Below, in pieces: positions 32,802 to 45,113 of a stretch of 64,000 bases of DNA (the stretch's first letter is position 1; the number at the start of each line of letters is the position of its first letter). Location of the stretch: positions 2,280,558 to 2,344,557 of the forward strand of contig JABACO010000012.1 of assembly GCA_013339895.1 (NCBI GenBank), in the 5' to 3' direction. Made by a program: the position numbers and the translations under genes. The stretch comes from Ephydatia muelleri (taxonomy: Eukaryota; Porifera; Demospongiae; Spongillida; Spongillidae). The notes under the pieces are model-generated. The model saw only the letters and a list, made by a program, of their open reading frames with translations, was not told the DNA's origin and ran no database searches.

Positions 32802-34438
32802 CAGGGGCGGATACAGGAATTCTGGAAGGGGGGGGTCCGACATGAATAATTAATAGGGGGAGGGTGCGGGAGGGGGATGTGCCCCCTCCCGCGCGAAGCG
32901 CGGAAGCTTTTGACGGATCGTCATCCCGCGCATAATTAATTGGTGACATTCTATAGAAACTTGAAAAGGGCGGCGAATACTGTGCGTGGGTCGGTTTGGG
33001 GGACTCTATTCTCAGTGCAACTCATAAACTGCGTATCCTAAATTAATGAGTAATCCCTATTTAACAGACTTTTTTTCCTATCATGGCAGATAGCTGTGGA
33101 ATTAAAATACGTATTTATCGCCATTTCACATTTGACACTGCATGAATGAACTAATAAAACATACAATGAATCTATACAATTACTACAAAATCATTTATTG
33201 GTACAAAATACAAGATTGAAACATTTATCTGTTGTGTTTGCTGATAAAAGCTTCACACACCTCATCAATATCAATATCAACATCACTATGCAAATGCATC
33301 AGTGCTAATCCAGCAAAACGCTCAGAACTCATTGTACTTCGTAAATAGGATTTAATACGCCTCAATGCTGAAAAAGACCTTTCTGCTTCACAGTTCGACA
33401 CAGGTATAGTGCAGGCAATAATTAATAGTACTCGTATGTTGGGGAAAACATCTTCATCAGCTGCATGGATACAATGTGCCAGATCTGCAGGAATGATGTT
33501 ATCAAGGGATTCAGATTAAACGTTGCCACTGTTTTAATTCAGATAGAAGTGTAAAGCACTAGGTAAATCACGTTCCCAAAACAACAAACATTTTGCAAGA
33601 TCTTGTAAATCACTGTGATTAATTATTAATGTTGGAACTAGATAAAATAAGTGACTACCAACCATACTGTCATGATGAAATCTATTATTTAGTACTTGTT
33701 CCATGTGATCCAAGAATGGAATTGCCACATTAATTCTGTATTAAACTTCAGGATCTGGATTTTCTGGACCTGCATTAGCCCTGTGTTGCTGTCTTCCAGA
33801 TAGACGTGGAACTGTAAGTACTATGCCTAACTCACTACCAATTCTGCTAGCATCCATTAACCAATCATGAAAATCTTTTTCAATGTTCTCTCTGAAAATT
33901 GCAATATCACTGATGACACTGCATCAAGTTATAGGCATGCACAATATCCTCATCTTGCGTCTTACCCATATCTGCATGTGTCAAAAAAGATAAATAACTG
34001 AAGTATAAAAGAAACTCCAGGCCCGTAGCGAGGTAAGTCTGAAAGGGAGGGAGACGGGGGGGGGGGGGGGGGGGGGGTTGGATCGATTTCTAATAGGACT
34101 GCGGGGGGGAGGAGTAGTCTAAGTGGTGTGTGCATGTGGGCCCTCATGCATTCACGCAGCTGAATCACGTAATGAGATAACGCGATCGGGTGGGTGAAGT
34201 CATGACAGGCGCGCGATTCCTGTACGCATAAACTACCATTTGCTTTCTATAATTCGAGATACTTTCCGAGCCCGAGTGAACAGGCTTGCCATAACGCTCT
34301 CTAGAACAATGAATATCACATGGGATGTTGTTAATTGGTTTCGCTAATGAATTAAAGTATTAATCCTTAATTTTATTCATCATCAGGTCTGAGGGGGGGG
34401 TCCGGACACCACCGACCCCCCCCCTGTATCCGCCACTG
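32802..34438 (-). mobile_element. hAT-type DNA transposon remnant
   Basis: Left end CAGGGGCGGATACAGG at 32802 and right end GTATCCGCCACTG at 34438 are inverted hAT-like termini, each followed inwards by a G- or C-rich run. Inside, minus-strand sequence at 33235-33960 matches hAT transposase. A clean 8-bp target duplication was not visible (the flanks are only partly alike), so the boundaries may have decayed. A second terminus-like sequence (CAGGCCCGTAGCGAGG at about 34018) and a 22-base poly-G (34056-34077) suggest another small insertion inside. Confidence 0.7.
33235..33960 (-). pseudogene. hAT transposase C-terminal fragment
   Basis: Read right to left, frames give DFHDWLMDASRIGSELG, then VAIPFLDHMEQVLNNRF with a following LFYLVPTLI, and lastly the hAT dimerisation motif: LLIIACTIPVSNCEAERSFS, ALRRIKSYLRSTMSSERFAG and LALMHLHSD. 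The order and the last motif are characteristic of hAT transposases of the long zinc-finger MYM/DUF4371-related kind. The N-terminal BED finger and the catalytic core are not present. The frame is broken at least twice (near 33515 and 33740), so the gene is dead. Confidence 0.75.
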
Positions 34439-35454
34439 CACGCACACATGGAGCAGTCCATGCATCAAGCAAACTATAGATCCTTCCAGCTAGCTCTATA
34501 CATTAATAGCTAACTGGTATATGCCAGTAATACTAGAGAAGCCGCGTGTATACTGCCTATAGCTCCTACTAATATTGTAAGGCTTCTTAGTGTGCTGTTT
34601 GGTTACCGATGTGTGTGTGAAAAAAAGTGCCGAACTGTTTGAGCAACAGTATTCAATGTCATAGGAGCTGTAGACATGCTCTCAACTGGTATGTATGTGT
34701 ATTTGTGTGTCATGGTGACTTGTGTTCAAATCTGCGGTGTGTGCTAAGTCTAATCAGTTTTAAAACCAAAGTTGTTAATTAAGTAAGAGAGTGAGCAGTT
34801 TCACCGACATCAGGATGCCTCTTTAGCGCTTGCAACTGGGCATGACTTGTAAAAATACCACCTAATTCTCAGATCGAAATGTAATGTTGAGATGATCTTC
34901 AAGTGAATTCTTATTTGGTTGTTTCATGAAAATTTATACAGTTTCTAAAAAAAAAAATTGGTGTTGTAGGTGGGTGTACTGTTGACTAGCTTTGAAAAAC
35001 ATTCACATGCTTCCTGTTAGAGCTTTGTATTTTAATACTAGTCATTTGCGTGTATCAAAAGTATTATTATCATGCAATGGAAGCGATTTGCTTATATGCC
35101 TGCATGTTTGTCACTAAAGAGAATGTCACTTTGCCATGGAAGGATGTGCCAACAACTTCACTCACAAAATATAGCTATAAAAAACCCATGTTTGGTACTT
35201 TTGTTACTTTCTACTGTGTGGTTGTCCAATCCAAAATACTCACCCAGTGAGGTTACCCTACCCATCACCTAAATACTGATGCAACACTGGGCAACCTGAG
35301 TAAACCTTCAGGCTACCAAATATGTTTTATCCATCACATTCTCGCATCAACAGGGCAATACATTTTAAATTCACACCAAGAGCTATTACAACACACACAT
35401 GACACATAGCTAGCTACCTTTCTTCCAGCAGTTGTTTGAACAAATGCAATATTA
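34439..35454. other. No supported gene
   Basis: Unique AT-rich sequence; no exon-like frame. Confidence 0.4.
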
Positions 35455-36660
35455 ATCCTCCAGGGATACTCAAGGCTTTTGAACCAACACACATCACATA
35501 CCAACAACCTAAATACGTAATATTTTGCCATGGTTTGAATGTAATTGATCGTAATCCCATTTGTACATGTACACTCTTACTAGTGTCTGATGCAGTGCCT
35601 TAAAAGAATGAACCCACTTGATGCATGCATGCATGCATGCAGCTACGCAAATTCACGTCATATTAATCTTCTCAAACACCTACCATATTGTCACACCCCA
35701 CCTGGATATCTAGATAATTTCTGAATAACCATAAAATCACATCCTTACACACACACACACATACACACACAAACAAAACACAAACACACACAAACACACA
35801 TGCACCCACACATCAAACACAAATGCACACACAAACACCCACACACACAAACATACAAACACACACTCACAAACACACACTCACAAACACACACACACAA
35901 ACAAAAACACACAAACACACATGCACCCACACATCACACACAACACACACAAATGCACACACATACACATATAAACACACACACAACACACACAAATGCA
36001 CACACATACACATATAAACACACACACAAACAAAATCACACACTAACACACACATACAAACATACACACAAACACACACAAACACACAAACCATGGATAC
36101 TCCAAAAACTCAAGGCTTTCAAACCAACACACACATCACATACCAACAACCTAAATGTAATACTTACTGTATAATACTGTAACACACACAAACAAACACT
36201 CACAAACACACAAACACGTACAACACACACATACAAACACACACACACAAACGATGGATACTCCACAAAACGGCTTTCGAATCAATACACACATCACATA
36301 CCAACAACCTAATAGTAATACTTTGCCATAGTTTGAATTTAATTGATAATAATCCCATTTCTGACTTAAACGTACACTGCCTGATGCAGTGCTTTTAGAA
36401 CAAACCCACTTCATACATGCAAACTACGCAATAGCTACCACATTGTCACACCCCATGCAGAAATAACCTTAAAACATTACATCCTTACACACACATGCAC
36501 ACACACACACACACAAACACACACACAAACACACACATATACAAAACACTAAAACACAAACACACACACAAAAAACACACACAAAAACACAAACACACAT
36601 ACAAACACACATACACATACAAACACACACACACATACAAACACACACACACACACACAA
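35455..36660. repeat. Complex duplication with CA/ACACAA microsatellites
   Basis: A unit starting near GGATACTCAAGGCTTT, running through CACATCACATACCAACAACC and TTGTCACACCCCA and ending in CA-rich microsatellite, occurs at about 35463-36085, in shortened form at 36090-36245, and again at about 36254-36660. The copies are diverged, and the microsatellite parts vary in length and in interruptions such as ACAAACACA. Confidence 0.85.
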
Positions 36661-36917
36661 ACACGCACAAATTCAAATCGCTATATTTCCTAGCTACCCA
36701 CTGTATTTCAATTTCACTTAACAGAATGATCAAGCTGTTTATCAGATTTTTTCCAGCAGTAGCAAGTTGTCTTATCGCCAAATATTATGGATGAGTCTGT
36801 ATAAATACCCATATATGATATAGCACTACTGTATACTTACTGTGCGCATTCAACCACATTGAGAAGTATAATAACATGATGAGACTAAACAGGTACTATC
36901 AAGGTTAGTAATGTCAA

Positions 36918-37837
36918 TAATGTCGTGATCCTAACTGCAGCCCATCAATTGAGAACAGTAATCCTGCCTTTCGCACTACCCCCCGTGTCACACTGTGGAC
37001 CATAGTGGCCGGAATAGCCTGCATCTCATCAGTGATTGCCTGTCTTAGTTGGTCCAATGTTGTCACCGCATTTGCATACACTTTGTTTTTCAGGTAACCC
37101 AAAGCCAGAAGTCCAATGGAGATAGATCAGTTCTTCGTGCTGGCCATGGTATGGGTCCCCCTCTGCCCATCCATCAGTCCACCAGCTTTCCATCCAACCA
37201 GGCTCTAGCACGGGTTTCATTATGAGCTGAGGCTCCATCATGCTGGAAAACAATAAATTCTTCCTCTTCCCACTTGCAGGGCTGGTCACACCCTCTGCAG
37301 TAGTAGCTGAAGGTACACTTGCCCTGTGACAATTCCATTGATGAAGAAGGGGCCAATGATATGGTCTTTGATCAGCCCAGCCCAGACCATCACACCAGCC
37401 TTCTTCTGATTGCTGCATGCATGTGGGTTCTGGACTGACCAAATTACAGCATTATGCCTGTTAACATGTCCATCCAAGTGGAAGATTGCTTCATCCGTCC
37501 ACAAGATGTAGTCAGGGTACGTGAAGTCCCTCTCAGCTGCTTCAAGGTAATCTTCTGCCCACTTGACTCTTTTGTCAGTGTCACCTGGCAATAGAGCCTG
37601 TACTAGAGGCCTATAGGCCTACATCTTCAGGGTCTTCCTGAGCATCTTCTGTACACTTGATCGTCTCAATCCTGTCCCTAGATGGAGTCTTCTTATGCTC
37701 AGAGTTGGGGTCTGCTGCATTTTCTGAGCAATGATGCCAATGTTCCTTGGCACCTGAACAGTTTTCTGTCTTCCACAGTTTGTTTTCAGCCAACCCTTCC
37801 TTCTACATGTACTCTTCTCCAAGACAAATATGCTCAT
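36918..37837 (-). pseudogene. Tc1/mariner-type transposase, broken
   Basis: Read right to left: a helix-turn-helix-like region (37837-37611; GLRRSSVQKMLRKTLKM), the catalytic start (YILWTDEAIFHLDGHVNRHN and NPHACSNQKKAGVMVWAGLI, 37591-37286), the second acidic site (FQHDGASAHNETRARAWLDG, 37260-37174), a TDLSPLDF-like third site visible only in another frame near 37125, and the C-terminal part (YLKNKVYANAVTTLDQLRQA to RKAGLLFSIDGLQ, 37102-36918). The sequence changes frame at least three times. The order and spacing are those of mariner-related transposases common in invertebrates. Confidence 0.8.
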
Positions 37838-38091
37838 CGATTATTTGACTCAATACATACTCACAAACAGTACAACAATGCCTTAATTATGGTTCAGACA
37901 GTCTACTGAAAATGTCTAGTCACCCTTAGTGAATGCTAACAATCCAGCTGGCTTTCTCAAACAACCCATACAAACCCATCTTACACAGCAGTAACCCTTG
38001 ATGTTAGTATGAAAATCCTAGATTTTTAGCTACATCTGTTCAAAAGATATTCCAGTACAAAGGCGTTGCATTCTTTCGTGAACACCCTGTA
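36918..38091 (-). mobile_element. Mariner-like DNA transposon remnant
   Basis: Minus-strand coding pieces of a Tc1/mariner-type transposase. The 5' end is marked by GTGAACACCCTGTA at 38078-38091, the complement of a TACAGGGTGTTC terminus, next to a TA. The opposite terminus was not found, so the left boundary is only where coding similarity stops. Non-coding sequence lies between 37840 and 38078. Confidence 0.75.
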
Positions 38092-38404
38092 TATAATGTA
38101 TGGAAAGAACTTTGAACAATCATAGTGGTGATAGTGAAGAAATACGGAGAGTGGGCAGATTGGTTAGCTCCCGTTCGCCATCTTTCTAGCTATTCAGTCA
38201 TTGCACTGCATCATCGGCACGTGGGCAAATGTACAGTGGTCACAGGAGCATCTGAAGGTATCCGAAGGGGCTATGCCTTGGAGGTACGTACGTGATGCTG
38301 AGGTGGTCCTGGAGGCGGGCTATAACGCCTATTATCAGGTGAACAGCGCGCTCGGCAAGGCTTGAACGTGATCATCATGAGTCGGTCGTTAGACAAGTTG
38401 TACC

Positions 38405-38755
38405 CAATGAAAAAATATTGTCCATGATCTTGGTCAAGATCATCAAGGTGGCATGGATTATTGCGGCCAAATTCCACAGCATCTTGCCCCAAGATCTTGG
38501 CCTTGATCTTACCCATGAACCAAGATCATGCGCAAGATCTTATCCAAGATCTTGCCTTCTTCACCCAAGATCATGCCCAGGATCTTGCCTCCTTGTCTCA
38601 AGATCATGCCCAAGATCTTGCCTCCTTGTCCTAAGATCATGCCAGGATCTTGCCTACTTGTCCCAAGATCATGCCCAGGATCTTGCTTCCTTGTCCCAAG
38701 ATCATGCCCAGGATCTTGCCTCCTTGTCCCAAGATCATGCCCAGGATATTGATCG
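38405..38755. repeat. Left subterminal array and 30-bp minisatellite
   Basis: Dispersed AAGATCTTG palindromes (CTTGGTCAAGATC, CCAAGATCTTGGCC) grade into a regular minisatellite with unit TTGTCCCAAGATCATGCCCA + GGATCTTGCC, about seven copies to 38752. Confidence 0.85.
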
Positions 38756-38839
38756 AACATATTTTATTGAATGCACTATACAATTGAATAGAAAATGTGC
38801 AGTACTACTTTACTTCTTTCTACCTTTGTCTCTGCATTT

Positions 38840-40466
38840 CTGAGTGCAAGATTGTCTTATAGCCTCAACATTTTCTTTCAGTTCTGAAGCACTGAATTTT
38901 TGTTTTAAGCAATCGATAAAATGATTTGCAAAATTCAACACACATTCATAGGTGTTAAATGTATCTCTATACCTTCAAACAGCTTCATTCGTTCCGGGGA
39001 CAAAGGCTGCTTCGCACTGGTAGTGGACTTTCCCACTGGTACAAATGATGATTGTATCCTCAGTATACAATGCATCTAACAATCCCAGTGCATATTTCAC
39101 CACATTTGTCCCTCGGACTTTTAGCAGGTCCACACCATTTTTCTAATGTAAACAAAGCATGTGAACAGGCATTCATGTTACTGCTGTTACTTACAGTCAC
39201 AAAGTACTCTGGGGTTTGGTTGATTGGCTTAGATTGGCTTTCTGCCTGTGCCTCTTTGGATGTTGATGGTGGGTCGCAGGTCAGTGTTGTAGAAGATGTT
39301 AGTTGGCAGTTTGGTGTTGGTACTGAATTTCCTATTAAAATGTATATGTTATGCACTTATATTATTGTATTAGTTATACCTGTGTTTGAAATGAGATGGT
39401 TTAGAATAGCTTCCACTGCTAGAGTTGCATTGCATTCCTACATGTTAGTATGAATAAATTATATATCTTAATAACTTTCTCCACAACACAGGAAACTAAA
39501 TTAACATAGGTAATGCTGTAACATGTAATTAGTATTGTAATATAAGTAACACAATACATGGATGTGGTACTGCCTAATTTATATGCTCTTATGACACAAC
39601 ACGGCATAGGTACTTAAAAATATAAACACAATGATTTGATGCCAACAATGCGTACATATATTATTAAATTTTATATGATGATTACGGTCTGCGTAGTAGT
39701 ATGAAAACATAACTTGTTTGATTAGAGATTTTTTAAACTAACATGTGACTCCTGTGTTTCCTTTCCTGCTTGAGGTACACATGGTTTACTTGGTACGGCT
39801 GTCATACTGTCACTTCGTGCTTTAAGTACAGCACACTCGTTTTCCTAAGAATGTTTGGAGGGTTATATGCCTAGAATGTCACACATTTATAATGCAAAAC
39901 ACCTTACCTCACCGCAGGTCAGTTGTGTCTCCATATTCTACAGAATACATTAAAATTTAAATTACAAACACAACACAGTTCATTTTACCTCCTAGTCATC
40001 TACAGTTTGCTTCGACCAGGGTTGAGCCTGTTGTGAAAAACCCCACTTTAAAGTATCCTGTGGAAATGCATATATGTATAGTTCAGCAATTAGAAGGTTC
40101 TGTAAAAACATACAGGATGTTCCACAATCAAAGACAGTTCGTTTTAACTTGCTAATCTTATCATAAAATTATTTATTTGGAATAAAGTTATGAGCATCAA
40201 TGATTAATGAATGCATTCATCTTGTAATTGACTAAACTCAGATCAATATTTAGATTTAATGAAAAAATCACACAATTTAAGTTATAGGCTTGTAATTATT
40301 CAGCATCTTATGTTTCATGAAATTTAGTTCAGCAAAATTTTCTCACTTGCCTCTTCTTTTTTTTGACCTTTCCATCTTTCTCACTATGTCCATTCTTTGC
40401 GACACAATCACCATCGTCATCACTGCTACTATTAGAGTCTTCCAAAAAGGACTTTTGTTGATCTTC
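38840..40466 (-). CDS. BEN-domain protein gene, multi-exon
   Basis: Minus-strand exons with consensus splice sites. About 40466-40350: an acidic then Lys-rich segment (LEDSNSSSDDDGDCVAKNG, KVKKKKR). About 40060-39995: WGFSQQAQPW. About 39940-39910: METQLTCGE. About 39845-39730: VLKARSDSMTAVPSKP. 39331-39195: PNCQLTSSTTLTCDPPSTS. From 39142: the domain itself, NGVDLLKVRGTNVVKYALGL and LDALYTEDTI, continuing in another frame after about 38985 with NFANHFIDCLKQKF and ending CTQKCRDKGRK. The region resembles BEN domains, which bind DNA or protein in chromatin and transposon proteins. One in-frame stop or frameshift near 38980 may inactivate this copy. It lies head-to-head with the tnp2 gene and could be the element's DNA-binding accessory factor. 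Confidence 0.55.
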
Positions 40467-40655
40467 TAACAACGAGTAAAGGCAAAGGTATTGCATGATC
40501 TTACATGCTTATAACATATCAATAGATAGTGCTTGCAGGATCACCCTATACCTATAAGTTCTCACTTATTGTCACTTAATGTCATTATTGTATTATACAT
40601 CACGCTAAAAACGCGCTGTCCCTATAAGCAAGCAGTAACAAAAACAGCTGTGATT

Positions 40656-41850
40656 TAGGGTGTGTAACCGGTTTTCAGGTTATTCGGGTTATTCGGATAT
40701 TCGCAAAAACCTATCCGTTCGAATAGCAATTTAGCATTACTCGGAAAAATTGATTAGTGAATTTTATCTATTCGAAATAACCGGTTTATGTTTCTCCATT
40801 CGGAGGTACTTAGGTATTCGTCGTCAGCATCGACAATTCGCCCATTATTCGAATACCGTTTTATTCTAATATCCGGATATGATTTTCAACAGAGTATTTC
40901 ATAATTAGAGTTATATATATAACATACGTCACTGTTGTTTCTACTATTTATACATACAGAAGCAATTTAAGGTATTGAGTAAATAGATAGTAATATAATA
41001 CTAAATATTTTAATACGCATCAATTGGGGATACAAAATATACAGCGTGTACTAGCTCAATGCTCTTATCATCGTCTTCAAGTAAGTAACGAATTTCATTA
41101 GTATATGCCACGAGTTGTGTTTATATGTAGTAGCAATAAATTTATGTACCAGTACTAGTATTGCATTGTTTTATTGTACAGTGGTACAAAGTGAACATAT
41201 CTGAGTATTGCGCTAGTGTGTGAAATAGAATGACAGACTTCTCGCTAGTGAGTGAAATAGAATGACAGACTTCTCACCCACTTCAAGTAAGTATAAGCGC
41301 TCTGTTGAGTATGTGTAGGCATTACGCAATTGTACTAATGGGAAATTTCATATGCATTTATAGCGAGAACGTGAATGGAGTGATGTTGGATGATTGTAAG
41401 TGTAGTACGTGATTGTAGGTGATGTGGGGTGAGTTTTTAATGGTGATGTCTGGTCTCAGTGGTTAGTTTTGGATGGTTAGGTTTAGATTACTATTGATAT
41501 GTACAAGTGCATGGTAAAGACATTCAATTTATTAAACTCTATATGACAAACACATGCTACTGTACACCTTTGTGTCTCTGTGTTTTCAACTGATCGACAT
41601 GCATAGCTCTAGTTTGGGTGCAAAGACCAGGTAGATTTCTGTACAGACATAAATTATCTTCTCAGTGTGCACTCCACAAGCACCATAACCTGAATAATTA
41701 ACCTAGGTATTCGGCAGAAATTTAGCAAAACCTATTAGGAAAAATCGGTTTAGTTTTTTAAACTATTCGATTTTCAGATCCACAAAAACCTGAAAAATCG
41801 ATTAGTGTTTTAAAAGTATTCGGAAAAATCGATTTTCATTACACACCCTA
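40656..41850. mobile_element. Non-autonomous hAT-like element, TAGGGTGTGTAA ends
   Basis: About 1.2 kb. TAGGGTGTGTAACCGG opens at 40656 and the complement of TAGGGTGTGTAA ends at 41850. Subterminal TATTCGGAAAAATCGAT-type motifs recur near both ends. Flanks CTGTGATT (40648-40655) and CTGTGCAT (41851-41858) are a diverged 8-bp duplication, as expected for hAT. A 36-bp tandem repeat (GTGTGAAATAGAATGACAGA) lies at about 41217-41275. No transposase coding is seen. Confidence 0.75.
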
Positions 41851-41861
41851 CTGTGCATGGT

Positions 41862-42889
41862 TCAAACGTGCCCGGCATTATGATAACCATGTGGTTTCCA
41901 ATTCATCTCAGCAGCAGCTGAGTGTAAGCACAAAGAAATGTTGTAAGCGTTTAAATATAAAATCCCATTATCGAGGGCCAGGAGGTCAGGCCAATTAGGT
42001 ATAGCTAGCACTATAGTAGGCCTACCGGCTTCTGCGCGTGCCACGCGGACAGTGAGTCTGTGTTGTTGTTTTTTACCCACACCAACTCATTCCCTGCACA
42101 CGGAGATCGTCCTCTGTAACGAAATCGCGGTCCTCGTTCTCCAATGCAGTTCTCATTACGTCAAACTTCTTATTGGTTTCTGCGCAAACCACTTTTACTC
42201 GTTCTTTACATTAAGATTTGCTGGATAAAGGCTATACAAGACATGTATATCTGCAAGAAACATACGCTTTTCGCTGGAGGATCATCCCATGCCTTGTCTT
42301 TAAGCCTTGGATGCATCTTGTCTCTTGGTCTCTTCGACGACATGTGCAGATTATAAGAGATAATTAGCACGTGGTCGAAATTAATCTCAATAAACAAAAT
42401 TAACGATGTCCGGAAGCTGATCGAGCACAGAAACGGAGAGGAAAGTACAAAAAGTATCTCAAAAGCCCTCTTTTTACCATTCCCTTGCGAACTGCTAGAC
42501 GACACAAGCTTTCCAAGGCTTCGCATTGGGGTAAGTCATGAATTATATGATGTACAACACTTTTGTCAATGTGTGTGAATGCCTATCAAAAAACTGTTTG
42601 AATTGAATTAGCTTGTTATAGAGTGGGCATACTCGCAACGAAAAATACGTGCTAGTAGTTTACTGATGAATAATCGTACATGTACGTACATGTACGTATC
42701 ATTGATGTATTAACTGCATCTTTCGAACCACCTCCATCCACCCAGGAAGAGGTGTTATGAAAAAAAGGAAACTCTACAATATTGATGGCAGTTTCCAGGT
42801 TCCTGAAAGTACAGCGCGATGGCAAAATAATAATAGTAGGACATGGTATAAACACATCTATGTTTATAAATAATGCAACTAATTTACAG
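41862..42889. promoter_or_regulatory. Region between divergent BEN and tnp2 genes
   Basis: No convincing exon. As the spacer between the two divergent genes of the proposed EnSpm element (with the hAT-like insertion beside it) it may hold their promoters. No TATA or initiator element stands out strongly enough to place a start site. Confidence 0.25.
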
Positions 42890-43028
42890 GCCAGCCTAGA
42901 GGTAGTGATGTTCCTGATGACCCTGTCAATGGTATGTGCCTGTAAATTGAAAGGTTATCCTGTCGTAGACGTACAGAGCAGTAACAATGTTGTCTATATA
43001 CTATACATCATCTTGTGTGCCATACCTG

Positions 43029-43140
43029 TGTGACAGTATCACGTGCACCTTGTATAAAGATCTAGAACATTCCTTTTATTGAGTTTTTAAGGTGTGTATA
43101 TTACACTTCACTTCTTTGCTAAGTTCTGAACGTCGTCACA
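43029..43140 (+). repeat. 5' LTR of outer gypsy
   Basis: 112 bp from TGTGACAGTATCACG to CGTCGTCACA, aligned by eye with 52183-52301. Confidence 0.9.
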
Positions 43141-44925
43141 TTGGTGTCAGAAGTGGAGACTTTCTATGGAGGCAGCAATAATGGTCCGAATGAGCGCTCG
43201 GCCTCCGACGAAGTTTTCTGAAAAGGGAGACTGGAACCTATATGGGTCACGCGCTTCGAGCGGTACGTCCAGGAGGCGAAAATACCTGACAAGGAGAAGG
43301 TAAAAGAACTCCTACCATTGCTGGATGACGAACCGTTGAGGTTAGTAGTGCAAAATGATTTGTCTGAGTCTGTAGACTACTAAGCTGTGCGAGGCTGTCT
43401 GCAAAGCCGCTATGGTCATGAAGGCACGGAAATGGAATGGCAGGCGAAATTTCAAACGCGGGTGCAACAGCGCGGTGAGTCCTTAGTGGAGTATGCTGGT
43501 GAATTGCGCGTGCTGGCAGGGAGAGCATTTCCAATGTGGTCTAACGAACAGCGCGAAATGTTAACTCGTAACCAGTTCATCCAAGGGATTTTATCCCCGT
43601 CGGTCCAAGTCCAGTTAATGAAAGACATGCCCAAGAGCGTCAGTGATGCTGTGGCTACCGCGCGTAGGCTGGAAGCTGTGGAGGCGACCCGACCCATAAA
43701 CGGTGGCAAACGGGAAGGAATGCCGAGGAACCTTTGGCAGCTGCAGTTACGCATGGGCCGGCTGGTTTGGAAGATAGGCTTCACCGCCTAACGACGCAGG
43801 TGGAAAGGCTAGTGGAGGAAGTAACAACTCTAAAGAAAGAACCCGTAGAGGAGCCCAGGAGAGTTTAGCAGCTCGCTCACAGGAATCGTGATATCGTTTG
43901 CTGGCATTGCAACGAAAAAGGTCACGTAAAGCGGATAAGCGTCCTTTAAACTGGAGCGGGTCGGTGGGAAAGGTCTACCGCCGACCTCGCATGTAAAGAC
44001 CGAAAGACAGCAAGCTATGGTGGGTAGCATCGAAACGAGCTCTGCTACACGGATGACGGGCCAGATTGAAGGGCGTGAGACGGTTATGTTGCTCGACACG
44101 GGCTCTGCAGTGACGTTACTCAGCGCTCACGTGTGGGAAACGATAAGGGCTGCAGGTGATAGTAAGTTGCATGATGCATCTCACGGTGTGGTAACAGCTG
44201 ATGGGAGTGCTCTTACACTGGTGGGACAGGCCAATGTTTTGGTGAGTGTTGGTGGTTTAGTCAGGCGGCATTGTGTTCTAGTAGCTCAGAATCTCACACA
44301 AGAATGCATTTTGGGTGCAGATTTCCTAGTGGCTAATGACTGCATTATTGACTATCATTCAAAAACATTGAATAAATGTAGCATGTACATGTGATGTTGA
44401 AATAATGGAAGACATATGCATACCAAAACAATGTGAGATGTTGATTCCAGTCAGACTGACTAGACACAAGAATATCTCATACGCAGGTGACGGGTTCTGT
44501 GAACTGTTGGAACCAGAGTCCCAGTTCATGGAATGCCGTAGGCTTGCTGTGGCCCACTCAATCTCACGAAACAAGAAAGGCGTTACGATGGCACAGGTTA
44601 TGAATCCTAACCCAACAGCAGTTAAGATTCACAAGGGAGAAAAGGTTGGAAAATTTCAGGTTGTTGATGAGCACCAGTGTGTGTGTGTGGTCAATGCTCC
44701 AGTGACAAATGCAGGTGTGAGGTTGCAGTAGAACCTGGGCAATATAATTAACAGTCTAGTTTGTGATGCTAAAGACATTGCACCAGAAGAGTTGAGAGAA
44801 CTTCTTCACCGGTTCTCTGATGTCATTTCAGTATCTGACACCGACATCGGACGAACTGACATGGTTCAACACAGCATTGACACCCAGAACACTAAACCAA
44901 TCAAGCAGGGCCCCCGCAGGCTACC

Positions 44926-45075
44926 TGTAGAGTAGTGTATGAACCATATGGTGTGCATGAATTAGAGTGCGCATGCGCAGGACGGTGGCAGACAGGTAGA
45001 ACCAGCAGCAGGCTGTTGGTGTGTGATTGTGCTGTCCTTTTGTGGTATATTTACACTGGTTGCTGCGTTACCACA
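44926..45075 (+). repeat. 5' LTR of inner gypsy
   Basis: 150 bp beginning TGTAGAGTAGTGTATGAACC and ending GCGTTACCACA. Confidence 0.95.
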
Positions 45076-45113
45076 TTTGGCGACGAGGGTGGCTCTTCGA
45101 CGGGTTCTCAAGA

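Noticed and set aside
35742-36700. Histidine/threonine and cysteine/valine repeat frames
   Set aside because: Translations of CA-rich microsatellite on both strands.
38509-38760. Repetitive protein with GKILGMIL / DPGHDLGT units
   Set aside because: Translation of the 30-bp minisatellite at the EnSpm end, open on both strands.
40108-40150. TACAGGATGTTCCACAATCA as a mariner terminus
   Set aside because: Resembles the mariner end at 38091 for only about a dozen bases, with no inverted partner or coding sequence.
42206-42526. 106-codon minus-strand frame with a hydrophobic middle
   Set aside because: No recognisable motif, no conservation evidence and no splice context; probably chance.
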